This document shows, one piece after another, positions 35,698 to 45,211 of a DNA stretch of 64,000 bases. The notes below the pieces were generated by a model. It saw only the letters and a program-made list of their open reading frames with translations. It made no database searches and was not told where the DNA came from. The translations under genes and the position numbers were made by a program. The DNA comes from CAIKXD01 sp035439485 (GTDB taxonomy: Bacteria; Bacteroidota; Bacteroidia; UBA4408), in NCBI GenBank assembly GCA_035439485.1, contig DAORKI010000002.1, positions 1-64,000 on the forward strand, read 5' to 3'. Position 1 is the stretch's first letter. Each line of letters starts with the position of its first letter.

Positions 35698-36663
35698 CTA
35701 TAAATACCTATTTAGTTGTAAATAATTTGTAATATAATCATGAATGCCATCTTCTAACGAATAAAAATTTTGTGTGTAACCAATACTTCTCAATTTAATC
35801 ATACTAGCTTCGGTAAAGTATTGATAGCTTTCTCTTATGTCAGCTGGAATATCAATATATTCAATATGCTCAGTTTTTTTCATTGCCTTAAATGTGGCTT
35901 GTGCCAATGATTTAAAAGTACGTGCTTTACCAGTGCCTAAATTATATATTCCGCTATCTTTACGATGATGCATTAAAAAGTAACAAACATCGATCACATC
36001 CTTAACATATACAAAATCACGAAGTTGTTCTCCATCCTCAAAATTTGATTTATGGCTTCTAAATAGTTTCATTTTGCCTGTGCTTTTAATTTGATGAAAA
36101 GCATGAAAAATTACTGACGCCATTCTGCCTTTGTGATACTCATTTGGGCCGTATACATTAAAAAACTTAAGTCCAACCCAAAACAGGGGTTTTCTTGCTT
36201 GATTGATTGCCCACATATCAAATTCATTTTTTGAATTTCCATATGGATTCATGGGCTTCAATGTTGAAATAATTGACTCTTTGTCATCGTATCCAAAATC
36301 CCCTGCTCCATATGTGGCAGCCGATGAAGCATAAACCAAAGGTATGTTATAATTAACGCAGGCTAACCATACCAATTTACTATACTCCAAATTTAGCTCA
36401 TTAAAAATAGATACTTTGTGTTCAGTTGTGTCAGTCCTCGCCCCTAAATGAAAAATAAATTGTACCAATTGTTGATTTTCCTTTAGCCATTCAAAAAAAT
36501 TATTTCGATGAACTATAGTTCGATACTTTTTATTTTGCCAATTACTTTTTTTAACTTCACTCGAAAAATCATCCACAAGTACCAAATCGGTAAACCCATT
36601 TGCATTTAGTTTCTCAACTAAACAACTCGAAATAAATCCTGCTGCACCTGTAATTACAATCAT
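35698..36663 (-). CDS. hldD: ADP-L-glycero-D-manno-heptose 6-epimerase
   Basis: A 321-residue extended SDR, with the start placed at MIVITGAAGFISS (ATG 36661-36663; a frame from 36681 adds six non-conserved residues). Features are the GxxGxxG nucleotide motif, FHLGARTDTTE, the catalytic S-x-x-Y-x-x-x-K set (YASSAATYG and YGNSK), and the family-specific LKFFNVYGPNEYHKGRMASV, LFRSHKSNFEDGEQLRDFVYVKDV. It makes the heptose donor for LPS inner core. The last Gly of GFIGS is Ser here. It heads a tight set with gtrA and mgtE. Confidence 0.94.
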   Translation of the reverse strand: MIVITGAAGFISSCLVEKLNANGFTDLVLVDDFSSEVKKSNWQNKKYRTIVHRNNFFEWLKENQQLVQFIFHLGARTDTTEHKVSIFNELNLEYSKLVWLACVNYNIPLVYASSAATYGAGDFGYDDKESIISTLKPMNPYGNSKNEFDMWAINQARKPLFWVGLKFFNVYGPNEYHKGRMASVIFHAFHQIKSTGKMKLFRSHKSNFEDGEQLRDFVYVKDVIDVCYFLMHHRKDSGIYNLGTGKARTFKSLAQATFKAMKKTEHIEYIDIPADIRESYQYFTEASMIKLRSIGYTQNFYSLEDGIHDYITNYLQLNRYL

Positions 36664-36826
36664 AATTCTTTTTTCGGCCACAAAGCTAAATAAAATTGGT
36701 ATAGATTAGTAGGATTAATGATTCATTGTTATATTTAATTATCTAAATTGTCTTTTGCAAAACTTAATTCGTTTAACCAATTCATAAAATATTTCAAGTT
36801 AATTCATAATTGATTAGATTTTTTTT

Positions 36827-36834
36827 TACGTTTG
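36827..36834 (+). promoter_or_regulatory. Probable -7 element of the gcvH promoter
   Basis: TACGTTTG matches TAnnTTTG and lies 20 bp before the gcvH ATG. The -33 partner is not at ideal spacing. Confidence 0.5.
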
Positions 36835-36854
36835 TGTCTCTAAAAAAAACGAAT

Positions 36855-37235
36855 ATGAATTTCCCAAACAATTTAAAGTACACAAAAGATCACGAATGGA
36901 TAAAAGTTGATGGTAATGAGGCCACTGTTGGAATTACCGAATTTGCACAAGGCGAACTTGGTGATATTGTCTATGTTGACATAAACACTGAAGGAGAGAC
37001 ATTGGAGAGAGAAGCTGTATTTGGCACCGTTGAAGCAGTTAAGACTGTTTCAGATTTATTTTTACCCATCAGTGGAAAAATTTTAGAGGTAAACAAAGGG
37101 CTTGATAGTAATCCCGAAAAAGTAAATTCAGACCCCTATGGCGAAGGATGGATGATTAAAATGAGTGTTGAAAATCAATCCGAACTTAATGATTTGCTTA
37201 CTGCTGAGCAATACAAAGAGCTTATAGGTCATTAA
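36855..37235 (+). CDS. gcvH: Glycine cleavage system H protein
   Basis: A 126-residue lipoyl carrier. The start is the ATG at 36855 (MNFPNNLKYTKDHEW). The lipoylated Lys is K63 in VFGTVEAVKTVSDLFLPISG, and the C-terminus has the family's NSDPYGEGWMIKM. It shuttles the aminomethyl group in the glycine cleavage system; gcvT and gcvP are not in the window. A VanZ-like gene follows after 15 bp, probably in the same transcript. Confidence 0.96.
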   Translation: MNFPNNLKYTKDHEWIKVDGNEATVGITEFAQGELGDIVYVDINTEGETLEREAVFGTVEAVKTVSDLFLPISGKILEVNKGLDSNPEKVNSDPYGEGWMIKMSVENQSELNDLLTAEQYKELIGH

Positions 37236-37250
37236 AAATTAAGAAACATT

Positions 37251-37661
37251 TTGAGTAAATCATTCAAAATATTTGCTCCACCTGTTTTATGGGCTTTGTT
37301 CATAGCCTTTTTATGCGGACTACCCGGTAAGGATATTCCGCATATTTCTTTTTTAGAACTTTTAAGTTTTGACAAATTTGTACATGCATCTGTATTCTTT
37401 ATTCTTGTTGTTTTAATTTTTAATGCGGTTAGAAAAACCCCAAATAGAAAAAATGCAATAGTGTTTGCACTTTGCTTGAGTATTCCTTACGGTGGGGTAC
37501 TAGAAATTTTACAGCAAGAGCTTTTTGAAGACAGAACGGCAGATTTATTCGACTTTATTGCAAATTCTTTAGGTTGTTTCTGTGCCTGGCTTTATGTTTA
37601 CGTGAAAAATGTTTTAAGTGCTAAAAAATTGGTATACAATTATTTAAAAAATAAAAGTTAA
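37251..37661 (+). CDS. VanZ-like small membrane protein
   Basis: A 136-residue protein with four hydrophobic segments and the VanZ-family pattern: FALFIAFLCGLPGKDIPHI-like start, FDKFVHASVFFILVVLIFN with the conserved D-K-x-x-H-x-x-x-F, then GGVLEILQQ and DLFDFIANSLGCFCAW. The starting codon is TTG at 37251. The VanZ family in Bacteroidota has no proven function and nothing here suggests glycopeptide resistance. It is 15 bp downstream of gcvH. Confidence 0.85.
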   Translation: MSKSFKIFAPPVLWALFIAFLCGLPGKDIPHISFLELLSFDKFVHASVFFILVVLIFNAVRKTPNRKNAIVFALCLSIPYGGVLEILQQELFEDRTADLFDFIANSLGCFCAWLYVYVKNVLSAKKLVYNYLKNKS

Positions 37662-37729
37662 TTTTTTTTGTCAATCGGCATTTATATATTAATTTCGTTT
37701 CATTAAACAAAACACATAATCAAAAACAA

Positions 37730-39610
37730 ATGAAAAAAATTCTACTATTTGGAGGTCTTTTGCTTTCAGTTTACGGAGCAAAAGCTCAAACAATTATTAA
37801 CGAAGATTTTGAAGGAACAGCTATTCCATCAGGATGGACACAAACAACCTTAGCTACGGATGGTGGCTGGAAACACGGATTAAACACTGCTATTCAAAGT
37901 AGCTCTTTCCCAATTCCAACTCATACCAAAATGATAGGAACAAATGATGATGGTTGCAATTGCGATAAAAGTAACGATTTTATGACTTCACCATCTTTCA
38001 GTTTAACTGGTATTACTAGCGCAGTATTAAAGTTCGATTTATTGTATTATGAAGGGACTTATCAAGGTGCTTCTGAATCTTTAAAATTAGAAGTTTCTAT
38101 AGATGGTGGTACAACTTGGACAGTTGTACAAACTTTGACTGGTGCTGGTGATTGGAGAACAGAAATTGTTGATTTAACATCATACACAGGAAATGCAAAT
38201 GTTAAAATTGGATTCAGATATAATGATGGTGCCGGTTGGACTTTTGGAGCTGCTATGGATAACTTCAATGTTTCTGTACCTGCTGCCTTAGATTTAGCTA
38301 CAACTTCTATTAATCTTCCAACTTTTATTGGTAACAATCAACCTTTTACCATTACTGGTAATATTGCAAACTATGGTTCGCAAGTAATTACTTCAATGAC
38401 GTTAAATTACAGTATTGATAATGGTACTCCAGTTACCCAAAATTTAACTTCTTTGAACATTGCTGCTATCAATGGTCAATACAGCTATTCACACAGTACT
38501 CCATATACACCAACAGTGGTAGGCTCTAAAACAGTAAAAGTTTGGGCTTCTAATATTAATGGTGCAGCTGATATGAATACTGCAAATGATGAGGCTACTG
38601 GCACTGTTATGGTTGCTTCTCAAGTAGTTCCAAGAGTTACATGCATCGAGGAATTTACAAGTTCAACTTGTGCTCCTTGTGCTAGTTTAAATTCAACTTT
38701 TGACCCATTATTGGCTACCAATAACGCAAATGATCTTGCTAATTTCAGCAACGTAACTGCTATCAAATATCAAATGAATTGGCCAAGTCCAGGTAATGAT
38801 CCAAGCTACAACCCCGATGGTGTAACCCGTCAAAATTATTACGGTGTAAATAGTATTCCAGACGTATTTATTGATGGTTTTAATCAAGGTACTGACCAAG
38901 CTGCAATTGATGCTGCAAAATCTAAAATTGCCGCTATGAATGTTACTGCAACAGCAACTAAAGGTGGAAACCTAGTAACTGTTAACGTTAATGTTACTCC
39001 ATATATCTCTATTGCATCAGGTACTAAATTATATATTGGTATTATGGAAAAAGAATACGATTATGCTGCTAGTACTACTTCTCAAGATCAATTTCACCAT
39101 GTAATGCGTAAAATGATCCCTAATGGTAGTGGTATAACTTTAAATAACCTAGTAGATGGAACTCCTGTAACTCAAGGTGGTAGCTACTCATTTACTTTAG
39201 CTGCTCCTGGTATCCCAGCTCAAAATAGCTACGCTTTATGGACTAACATGGATAACTTAGAAGTAATTGCATTTGTTCAAAACGTTGCTACTAAAGAAGT
39301 TTATCAAGCTGATTTAGCTCCAATAACTACTGGTGTAAGTGAATTGAGCAATAATTTCAGCATCAATTTATTCCCTAATCCAGTTCAAAATGATTTAGTT
39401 GTTAATATCAAAGCAAACAAAAATGCTAATGCTAATTTAGATATTGTTAACGCTATTGGACAAGTGGTTTATTCTGAAAGAATCGAATCAGTACCTGCTG
39501 GCGAAAATGTTTATCATGTAAACACTTCAAACCTTTCATCAGGAATTTATTTTGCTAAAGTTAACTTTGGTGGTGAAGTTCAAACTATCAAATTTACTGT
39601 TGCTAAGTAA
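37730..39610 (+). CDS. T9SS-secreted Omp28-like protein with thioredoxin-type CxxC
   Basis: A 626-residue secreted protein. The signal peptide covers residues 1-19 (GAKAQ). Residues 20-185 are a MAM/choice-of-anchor jelly-roll (EDFEGTAIPSGWTQ... GAAMDNFNVSV). An Ig-like region follows, then from about residue 300 an Omp28/thioredoxin-like domain (CIEEFTSSTCAPCASLN) with a CxxC pair, and a VFIDGFNQGT strand. The C-terminal 75 residues are a type A T9SS sorting domain (LFPNPVQNDLVV... GIYFAKVNF). The composition is unusually regular (many GCT, GGT and ACT codons), which suggests high expression. A strong terminator follows. Confidence 0.9.
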   Translation: MKKILLFGGLLLSVYGAKAQTIINEDFEGTAIPSGWTQTTLATDGGWKHGLNTAIQSSSFPIPTHTKMIGTNDDGCNCDKSNDFMTSPSFSLTGITSAVLKFDLLYYEGTYQGASESLKLEVSIDGGTTWTVVQTLTGAGDWRTEIVDLTSYTGNANVKIGFRYNDGAGWTFGAAMDNFNVSVPAALDLATTSINLPTFIGNNQPFTITGNIANYGSQVITSMTLNYSIDNGTPVTQNLTSLNIAAINGQYSYSHSTPYTPTVVGSKTVKVWASNINGAADMNTANDEATGTVMVASQVVPRVTCIEEFTSSTCAPCASLNSTFDPLLATNNANDLANFSNVTAIKYQMNWPSPGNDPSYNPDGVTRQNYYGVNSIPDVFIDGFNQGTDQAAIDAAKSKIAAMNVTATATKGGNLVTVNVNVTPYISIASGTKLYIGIMEKEYDYAASTTSQDQFHHVMRKMIPNGSGITLNNLVDGTPVTQGGSYSFTLAAPGIPAQNSYALWTNMDNLEVIAFVQNVATKEVYQADLAPITTGVSELSNNFSINLFPNPVQNDLVVNIKANKNANANLDIVNAIGQVVYSERIESVPAGENVYHVNTSNLSSGIYFAKVNFGGEVQTIKFTVAK

Positions 39611-39626
39611 TTAAACCTATTTTTTT

Positions 39627-39661
39627 AAAAAGGCTGTCTCATTTTTGGGGCAGCCTTTTTT
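39627..39661 (+). terminator. Intrinsic terminator after the Omp28-like gene
   Basis: AAAAAGGCTG (39627-39636) pairs perfectly with CAGCCTTTTT (39651-39660). An inner TCTC/GGGG extension gives about 14 pairs around a loop of ATTTTT, and a T tract follows. This is one of the clearest terminators in the window. Confidence 0.92.
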
Positions 39662-39662
39662 A

Positions 39663-39692
39663 TTGTCTGGTGTTTTCATTTAATTACATTTG
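39663..39692 (+). promoter_or_regulatory. Aminotransferase promoter
   Basis: TTG at 39663-39665, a spacer of 19 bp, and TACATTTG at 39685-39692, close to the Bacteroidota consensus. It starts immediately after the terminator of the preceding gene and leaves a leader of roughly 15 nt before the ATG at 39715. Confidence 0.7.
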
Positions 39693-39714
39693 TAACTACC
39701 TTAATATTGAAGTT

Positions 39715-40995
39715 ATGCTATCTATACAAAATAATTTAAAAGTATCTGAAAAAGCCGAAAACCTTATTGGAAGTGAAATAATTAAACTTGCAGGTGAAAT
39801 AAATGAAAAAATTAAGCAAGGTCAAAAAATTTACAACCTTACAATAGGAGATTTTAATGCTAAATTATACCCAATTCCAAAGGAGTTAAAAAACCTGATC
39901 TCCGAAGCCTATCAAAACGATGAAACTAATTATCCTCCAGCTGACGGTATGCTTGCTCTGAGAGAACAAATTTCAATGTTCTTAAATCATTATGGGGAAC
40001 TTAGTTATAGCCCAAGTGAAATTCTTATTGCTGGTGGAGCTAGACCATTAATATATGCTACTTTTCTTACCCTTGTGAATGAAGGAGAAAAGGTCATATT
40101 TCCAGTGCCATCTTGGAACAATAATCACTATTGCCATTTGCATAAAGCACAACAGGTAGTTATTGAAGCAAAGCCCGAAAATAATTTTATGCCCACTGCA
40201 GCCGATATTAAGCCATATATCAAAGATGCTGCAATGATTGCCCTGTGTAGCCCTCTAAATCCCACTGGAACGGTATTTAATAAAGAAACATTAACCGAAA
40301 TTTGTGATATAATTTTAGAAGAAAATAAAAGAAGAAAACCCAATGAAAAACCTTTGTATTTAATGTATGATCAAATTTATTGGATGCTTACTTACGGAAA
40401 TACAGTTCATTATAATCCTGTAATTTTACGCCCCGAAATGAAAGATTTTACTATCTTTATTGATGGATTATCAAAAGCATTTGCTGCAACTGGTGTAAGG
40501 GTGGGTTGGACATTTGGTCCAAAAAAAGTAATTGATAAAATGAAATCGGTTTTAGGACATATAGGTGCATGGGCACCAAAAGCCGAACAAGTTGCCGTGT
40601 CAAAGTATCTACAAAATACGGAACAAATTGATCAGTATATTTCAAATCTAAAGTTAAAACTTTTAAGCTCTCTAGAAGGCTTATACCAAGGATTTGTGGC
40701 GCTTGAAAAAGATGGATTTCCAATTAAAGCCATACATCCTCAGGCTGCAATGTATTTAACTGTTCAAATAAATTTAATTGGTTTTCAGCTTCCAAATGGA
40801 GAAATTATTAAAAATACCAGCCAAATTACTGCCTTTTTATTGAATGAAGCAGGTTTTGCTGTAGTGCCATTTAGCGCATTTGGGGCTGAATTGGACTCAA
40901 CTTGGTATCGAATTTCAGTAGGTAACTGCAGCAGCAATGAAATACCTTCTATTCTTTCGGCCTTTAAAAATGCCTTATTAAAATTGACCCATTAA
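39715..40995 (+). CDS. Pyridoxal-phosphate-dependent class I/II aminotransferase
   Basis: A 426-residue fold-type I PLP enzyme. The start is the ATG at 39715 (MLSIQNNLKVSEKAENLIGSEI), since the promoter lies between it and a longer frame. Motifs seen: TNYPPADGMLALREQI, CSPLNPTGTVF (substrate carboxylate-binding N-P-T-G), YDQIYW, and the Schiff-base lysine K254 in DGLSKAFAATGVRVGW. The C-terminus has YRISVGNCS with the carboxylate Arg. It resembles aspartate-type aminotransferases; the exact amino-acid pair is not clear from sequence. Confidence 0.9.
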   Translation: MLSIQNNLKVSEKAENLIGSEIIKLAGEINEKIKQGQKIYNLTIGDFNAKLYPIPKELKNLISEAYQNDETNYPPADGMLALREQISMFLNHYGELSYSPSEILIAGGARPLIYATFLTLVNEGEKVIFPVPSWNNNHYCHLHKAQQVVIEAKPENNFMPTAADIKPYIKDAAMIALCSPLNPTGTVFNKETLTEICDIILEENKRRKPNEKPLYLMYDQIYWMLTYGNTVHYNPVILRPEMKDFTIFIDGLSKAFAATGVRVGWTFGPKKVIDKMKSVLGHIGAWAPKAEQVAVSKYLQNTEQIDQYISNLKLKLLSSLEGLYQGFVALEKDGFPIKAIHPQAAMYLTVQINLIGFQLPNGEIIKNTSQITAFLLNEAGFAVVPFSAFGAELDSTWYRISVGNCSSNEIPSILSAFKNALLKLTH

Positions 40996-41076
40996 ACGTT
41001 TTGCTAACATGAAAATTGAAATTATTTAACTTCTGTACTGATAAAAAATTATCTTTGCGCTCTTGTTTTAAAAAAA

Positions 41077-42165
41077 ATGAAAAATAATTACTGCGTAATT
41101 ATGGCAGGTGGCATTGGAAGCCGCTTTTGGCCTATGAGTAGAACCAATCATCCAAAGCAATTTATTGATATTCTTGGACTTGGACAAACATTACTACAAC
41201 TTACTTATAACAGGTTTCTCAAGCTTTGCCCTCCCGAAAATATTGTTGTAGTTACTAATGATATATACAAAGACCTGGTTAAAGAACAATTACCTAAATT
41301 ATCCGATAATCAAATTTTATTGGAGCCTTCAAGAAGAAATACAGCTCCTTGTATTGCCTATGCTTGCTATAAAATTAATGCACAAAACCCTAATGCAAAA
41401 ATTGTAGTTTCACCTGCCGACCACTTAATTTTAAAGGAAGAAACATTTGTGAAGGCTATTAACTCTTGCTTCCGAAAAGCTTCCTCCGAGGAATGTTTAG
41501 TAACACTAGGCATTAAACCATCACGTCCTGATACTGGTTATGGATATATTCAATTTGTTGAAAGCCCCACTTCTGAAAGTGATAAACGTATTAAAAAGGT
41601 AAAAACATTTACAGAAAAGCCCGATTTAGAAATGGCCAAGTTTTTTATGCAAAGTGGGGATTTTCTTTGGAATTCAGGAATTTTTATTTGGTCATCCAAA
41701 AGTATAATTAAAGCTTTTGAGACACATATGCCTGAAACGGATATCTTATTTAAAGAGGGAAACAGCATTTACAACACCGAAAAAGAAATGGATTTCATTA
41801 AAGGTGTATACAGCGTATGTAAAAATATTTCCATCGACTACGGTGTTATGGAAAAAGCTTCTAATGTATATGTTCGCTCCTCTATTATTGGTTGGAGTGA
41901 CCTTGGAACCTATGGTTCATTATATACCCACATTACCAAAGATGAAAAGCAAAATGCCGTTATCAACAAAAATGCTTTAATGTATAACTCCGAAACCTGT
42001 ATAGTGAGCGCCCCAAAGCAAAAACTAATGGTGATTGAAGGACTGAACGATTATATTGTAGTTGACACTAAAGATGTATTGTTAATTTGTAAAAAGGAAA
42101 ATGAACAACAAATTAGACAATTTGTAAATGATGTAAAAATGACTAAAGGAGATAAATTCATTTAG
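41077..42165 (+). CDS. manC: Mannose-1-phosphate guanylyltransferase
   Basis: A 362-residue GDP-mannose pyrophosphorylase. The nucleotidyltransferase signature is MAGGIGSRFWPMSRTNHPKQF (residues 9-29), followed by EPSRRNTAPCIAYA, VVSPADHLI, GYGYIQF and FTEKPDLEMAKFF, and SDLGTYGSLY. The C-terminal phosphomannose isomerase half of bifunctional ManC proteins is absent. It supplies GDP-mannose for glycans. A TATCTTTG -7-like box is at 41050-41057. The 3' end of the gene is part of an intrinsic terminator. Confidence 0.93.
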   Translation: MKNNYCVIMAGGIGSRFWPMSRTNHPKQFIDILGLGQTLLQLTYNRFLKLCPPENIVVVTNDIYKDLVKEQLPKLSDNQILLEPSRRNTAPCIAYACYKINAQNPNAKIVVSPADHLILKEETFVKAINSCFRKASSEECLVTLGIKPSRPDTGYGYIQFVESPTSESDKRIKKVKTFTEKPDLEMAKFFMQSGDFLWNSGIFIWSSKSIIKAFETHMPETDILFKEGNSIYNTEKEMDFIKGVYSVCKNISIDYGVMEKASNVYVRSSIIGWSDLGTYGSLYTHITKDEKQNAVINKNALMYNSETCIVSAPKQKLMVIEGLNDYIVVDTKDVLLICKKENEQQIRQFVNDVKMTKGDKFI

Positions 42166-42173
42166 TCATTTTT
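42135..42173 (+). terminator. Intrinsic terminator overlapping the manC stop codon
   Basis: AAAAATGACTAAA (42135-42147) pairs perfectly over 13 bp with TTTAGTCATTTTT (42161-42173), with a 13-nt loop. The left arm is manC coding sequence and the stop TAG (42163-42165) lies in the right arm, so the terminator is built into the last codons of the gene. Confidence 0.8.
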
Positions 42174-42227
42174 GTATTAAGCTTTTAAGCTAAATTTATA
42201 CTTTTACACTCAACTAATTTTTTTCCT

Positions 42228-44234
42228 ATGGCTAATATGCTGCTGCATGAAACAAGCCCATACCTGCTCCAGCATGCCCATAATCCTGTAAATTGGCGTG
42301 CTTGGAATGATGAAACATTAGCATTAGCAAAATCACAAAAAAAATTAATGCTCATTAGTATTGGTTACAGTGCCTGTCATTGGTGCCATGTTATGGAAAA
42401 GCAGTGCTTTGAAAATGAAGATGCTGCAAGAATTATGAATAAACACTTCATTTGTATTAAAGTTGATCGTGAAGAACGCCCCGATATTGATGCAATATAT
42501 ATGCAAGCTTTACAATTAATGACTGGGCAAGGTGGCTGGCCTTTAAATTGCTTTACATTACCCGATGCAAGGCCCATATATGGTGGTACCTATTTTCCAT
42601 TAGAAAAATGGATGGCAGTGCTTGAAAATATTCAAAATTTATATGAAACGAATTTCCAGGCCATGGATGATTATGCAACAAGGCTTACTAGAGGTATCCA
42701 ACAATCACAATTATATGAGACTCCGAAAATTGTAGATATTAACCATTCTAATTTGCTCAATCAAAGTGTTGAACAATGGAATAAACACTTTGATTTGGTA
42801 GATGGAGGAACTCAAAGAGTACCAAAGTTTCCAATGCCTAGCAATTACCTGTTTTTACTTTATTTCAGTCAAATTGAAAATAATGCCAACATTTTTAAAC
42901 ATGTAAATATTACACTCCATAAAATGAGCTATGGAGGAATATTTGATCAAATTGGTGGAGGTTTTGCACGCTATAGCACCGATGGTATTTGGAAAGTTCC
43001 ACATTTCGAAAAAATGTTATACGATAATGCCCAACTTGTTTCACTATACAGTTTAGCCTTTCAATTTACAAATGATGACAATTTTAAAAATGTAGTTGAA
43101 AAAACAATGGAATTTGTAAACACTACATTTTTAGGACCAAATAACGAGTTTTACTCGGCTTTGGATGCCGATAGTGAAGGTGAAGAGGGTAAATACTATG
43201 TTTGGAAAAAAAATGAACTGCAGGAATTATTAGCGTCTGAAATTAATTTGTTTAGCCAGTATTACAACATTAATGAAAATGGATATTGGGAACACAATAA
43301 TTACATATTAATACGCACATTAAATGATGATGATTTTTGTATAGAAAATAACATCAATAAAATTCAATTTCTAGAAACTAAAAAAGATTGGCAGCAAATA
43401 CTTTTACATGCAAGATTAAATAGAATAGCTCCTGGATTGGATGATAAATCAATTACTTCATGGAATGCTTTAATGATTAAGGCATGTGTTGATGCCTACC
43501 ATAGTTTTAAAAATGAAAATTACTTAGATACAGCCCTAAAATGTGCCTATTTCATATTGCAATTCCAATGTAAGGAAGAAGGAAAACTTTATCATTCCTA
43601 CAAAAATGGTCAAACTTCAATAAGCGGATTTTTGGAAGATTATGCCTTTGTTGCTGATTGCTTTATTTCAATATATCAAAAAAATGGTGATGAAGCCTGG
43701 CTTTTGAAAGCGCATGAAATTACAAAATTTGCTATAGCTCATTTTTATGATGAAACTGACGGACTATTTTTCTTTAAAAACAAAAATGACACCGCATTAA
43801 TTGCAACACAAAAAGAAGTACAAGATAACGTTATTCCTTCATCCAACGCAGTAATTGCTCATGTTTTATTTCAATTGGGCATTTATTTTGAAGAAGAAAA
43901 ATATATAAGCATTTCAAAAAAAATGGCTTCACATTTTTATGATGAAATTGCCAATTATGGTAGTGCATATGCTTGTTGGGCATTGCTATTATTGAGGTTT
44001 GAACAGCCTATAATTCAAATTGCAATTCCTGAAATGAATTTCAAAAAAACATTACTTGCTGTACAACAACCGAAACTCATCAATTTTTTTCCATATGCTA
44101 GCCGTATAAATAGTAAATTGCCCTTTGTACACGACAAAAAACAAGAAAACAATTATTACTTGTGTGTAAATCAGGTTTGTGGTCTTCCTCTTAATAACCA
44201 AGCAGCGTTAATAAATGCTATCCAAAATATTTAG
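42228..44234 (+). CDS. Thioredoxin-domain protein of the DUF255/SSP411 (YyaL) family
   Basis: A 668-residue protein. The N-terminal 170 residues are a thioredoxin-like DUF255 domain: ETSPYLLQHAHNPVNW, then SIGYSACHWCHVMEKQCF with a CxxC-type C50-H-W-C53, then VDREERPDIDAIYM and GQGGWPLNCF. The rest is an (alpha/alpha)6 barrel resembling N-acylglucosamine 2-epimerases and glucosidases, with KVPHFEKMLYDNAQL, SALDADSEGEEGKYYVW and DDKSITSWNALMIKA. The family is found across life without an agreed biochemical function. Length and motifs are complete. It appears monocistronic after the manC terminator. Confidence 0.92.
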   Translation: MANMLLHETSPYLLQHAHNPVNWRAWNDETLALAKSQKKLMLISIGYSACHWCHVMEKQCFENEDAARIMNKHFICIKVDREERPDIDAIYMQALQLMTGQGGWPLNCFTLPDARPIYGGTYFPLEKWMAVLENIQNLYETNFQAMDDYATRLTRGIQQSQLYETPKIVDINHSNLLNQSVEQWNKHFDLVDGGTQRVPKFPMPSNYLFLLYFSQIENNANIFKHVNITLHKMSYGGIFDQIGGGFARYSTDGIWKVPHFEKMLYDNAQLVSLYSLAFQFTNDDNFKNVVEKTMEFVNTTFLGPNNEFYSALDADSEGEEGKYYVWKKNELQELLASEINLFSQYYNINENGYWEHNNYILIRTLNDDDFCIENNINKIQFLETKKDWQQILLHARLNRIAPGLDDKSITSWNALMIKACVDAYHSFKNENYLDTALKCAYFILQFQCKEEGKLYHSYKNGQTSISGFLEDYAFVADCFISIYQKNGDEAWLLKAHEITKFAIAHFYDETDGLFFFKNKNDTALIATQKEVQDNVIPSSNAVIAHVLFQLGIYFEEEKYISISKKMASHFYDEIANYGSAYACWALLLLRFEQPIIQIAIPEMNFKKTLLAVQQPKLINFFPYASRINSKLPFVHDKKQENNYYLCVNQVCGLPLNNQAALINAIQNI

Positions 44235-44281
44235 GTATTTCACAATTTAATTTGATATTTGAACCTTAAAAAGCATCTCAG

Positions 44282-45211
44282 GTGACAAACAAAAACAAAT
44301 TTAAATCCTTTCTAATATCAATTCTTTTGATGTTGATATTGTCAATTTCAAATAAGTTAAAGGCACAAATAAATCAGCAGCAAGAGTGGATAACAAATAC
44401 TATTGACCGTTTATACCCTACCAAAATACATGTAGAAAAAAAGATTCAAACTGTTGAAGTAGAAGTTGGGATTAAACGCGAAAATGCACGTATTGAAAAA
44501 ACAGGAAAAAAATATATCTACACCTTCAATAGGCAAGGAAAGATTGAATCATTTGTAGAAGTTACGCGACAAGAATACACCTACGACAGTATATTTACTT
44601 TTCATTATTATAATAAAGATTCAAGAGTGCATATTGCCAGAACTTTCAACAAAGGCAGATATAGTGCTATATACGAAACCTATGATGAATATGATCAGGT
44701 TATTCGTTATTTAGTTTGTCAAGAAACTAATTTAACTGATGATTTTAGATTTTTTAAACTTGGGCAACAAACTGTAATGCAAAGCGAAAGTTATCGTTAT
44801 GAAATTATTAACGACAATCAAACACGTAAAAAGTTTTTAAATGACAATAACCTTGTTTACAAAGAAGGGATTTTGTATTTTGAAGGAAAAAAGAAATTGC
44901 TTAAAGCACAAGATTTTACCTTCACAACCACAGGTGTTAGAATAAATTACACCAATACTTTTGATGATAAAGGGCGTATCCTAGAATCTTTTTACTCCAG
45001 TGATGCTGCCGGTGATTTAAAAGAAAACACTCGTTATACCTACGATACAAACGGTTTAACAGAAGAAAAATATTACCGCAATGCCTCTATGAAAAATCAA
45101 CGATTTTATTTTTACAATAAAGATTCTCAGCTACTTGAAAGTATACTCAGCAAGTCTAACAACGATTATCTAATTGAAATTTTTAATTTTAATTTTACTT
45201 TTTACCAATAG
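44282..45211 (+). CDS. Secreted protein of unknown function, repeat-like tyrosine-rich
   Basis: A 309-residue protein starting with GTG at 44282. An N-terminal hydrophobic segment (FLISILLMLILSISNKLKAQ) ends in a Q-type cleavage site seen in Bacteroidota signal peptides. The mature part has recurring YxxN/D-xxG-R/K-I/V-ES strands (YTFNRQGKIESFVEV, NTFDDKGRILESFYS, YTYDTNGLTEEKYY, YFYNKDSQLLESIL), similar to RHS/YD- or MORN-type beta repeats. I do not recognise a named family. The last 17 bp overlap the convergent DUF1801 gene. Confidence 0.65.
   Translation: MTNKNKFKSFLISILLMLILSISNKLKAQINQQQEWITNTIDRLYPTKIHVEKKIQTVEVEVGIKRENARIEKTGKKYIYTFNRQGKIESFVEVTRQEYTYDSIFTFHYYNKDSRVHIARTFNKGRYSAIYETYDEYDQVIRYLVCQETNLTDDFRFFKLGQQTVMQSESYRYEIINDNQTRKKFLNDNNLVYKEGILYFEGKKKLLKAQDFTFTTTGVRINYTNTFDDKGRILESFYSSDAAGDLKENTRYTYDTNGLTEEKYYRNASMKNQRFYFYNKDSQLLESILSKSNNDYLIEIFNFNFTFYQ

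Noticed and set aside
37251..37661. VanZ-like gene as a glycopeptide resistance determinant
   Set aside because: No other van genes are present, and VanZ-family proteins are common in Bacteroidota without any resistance role.
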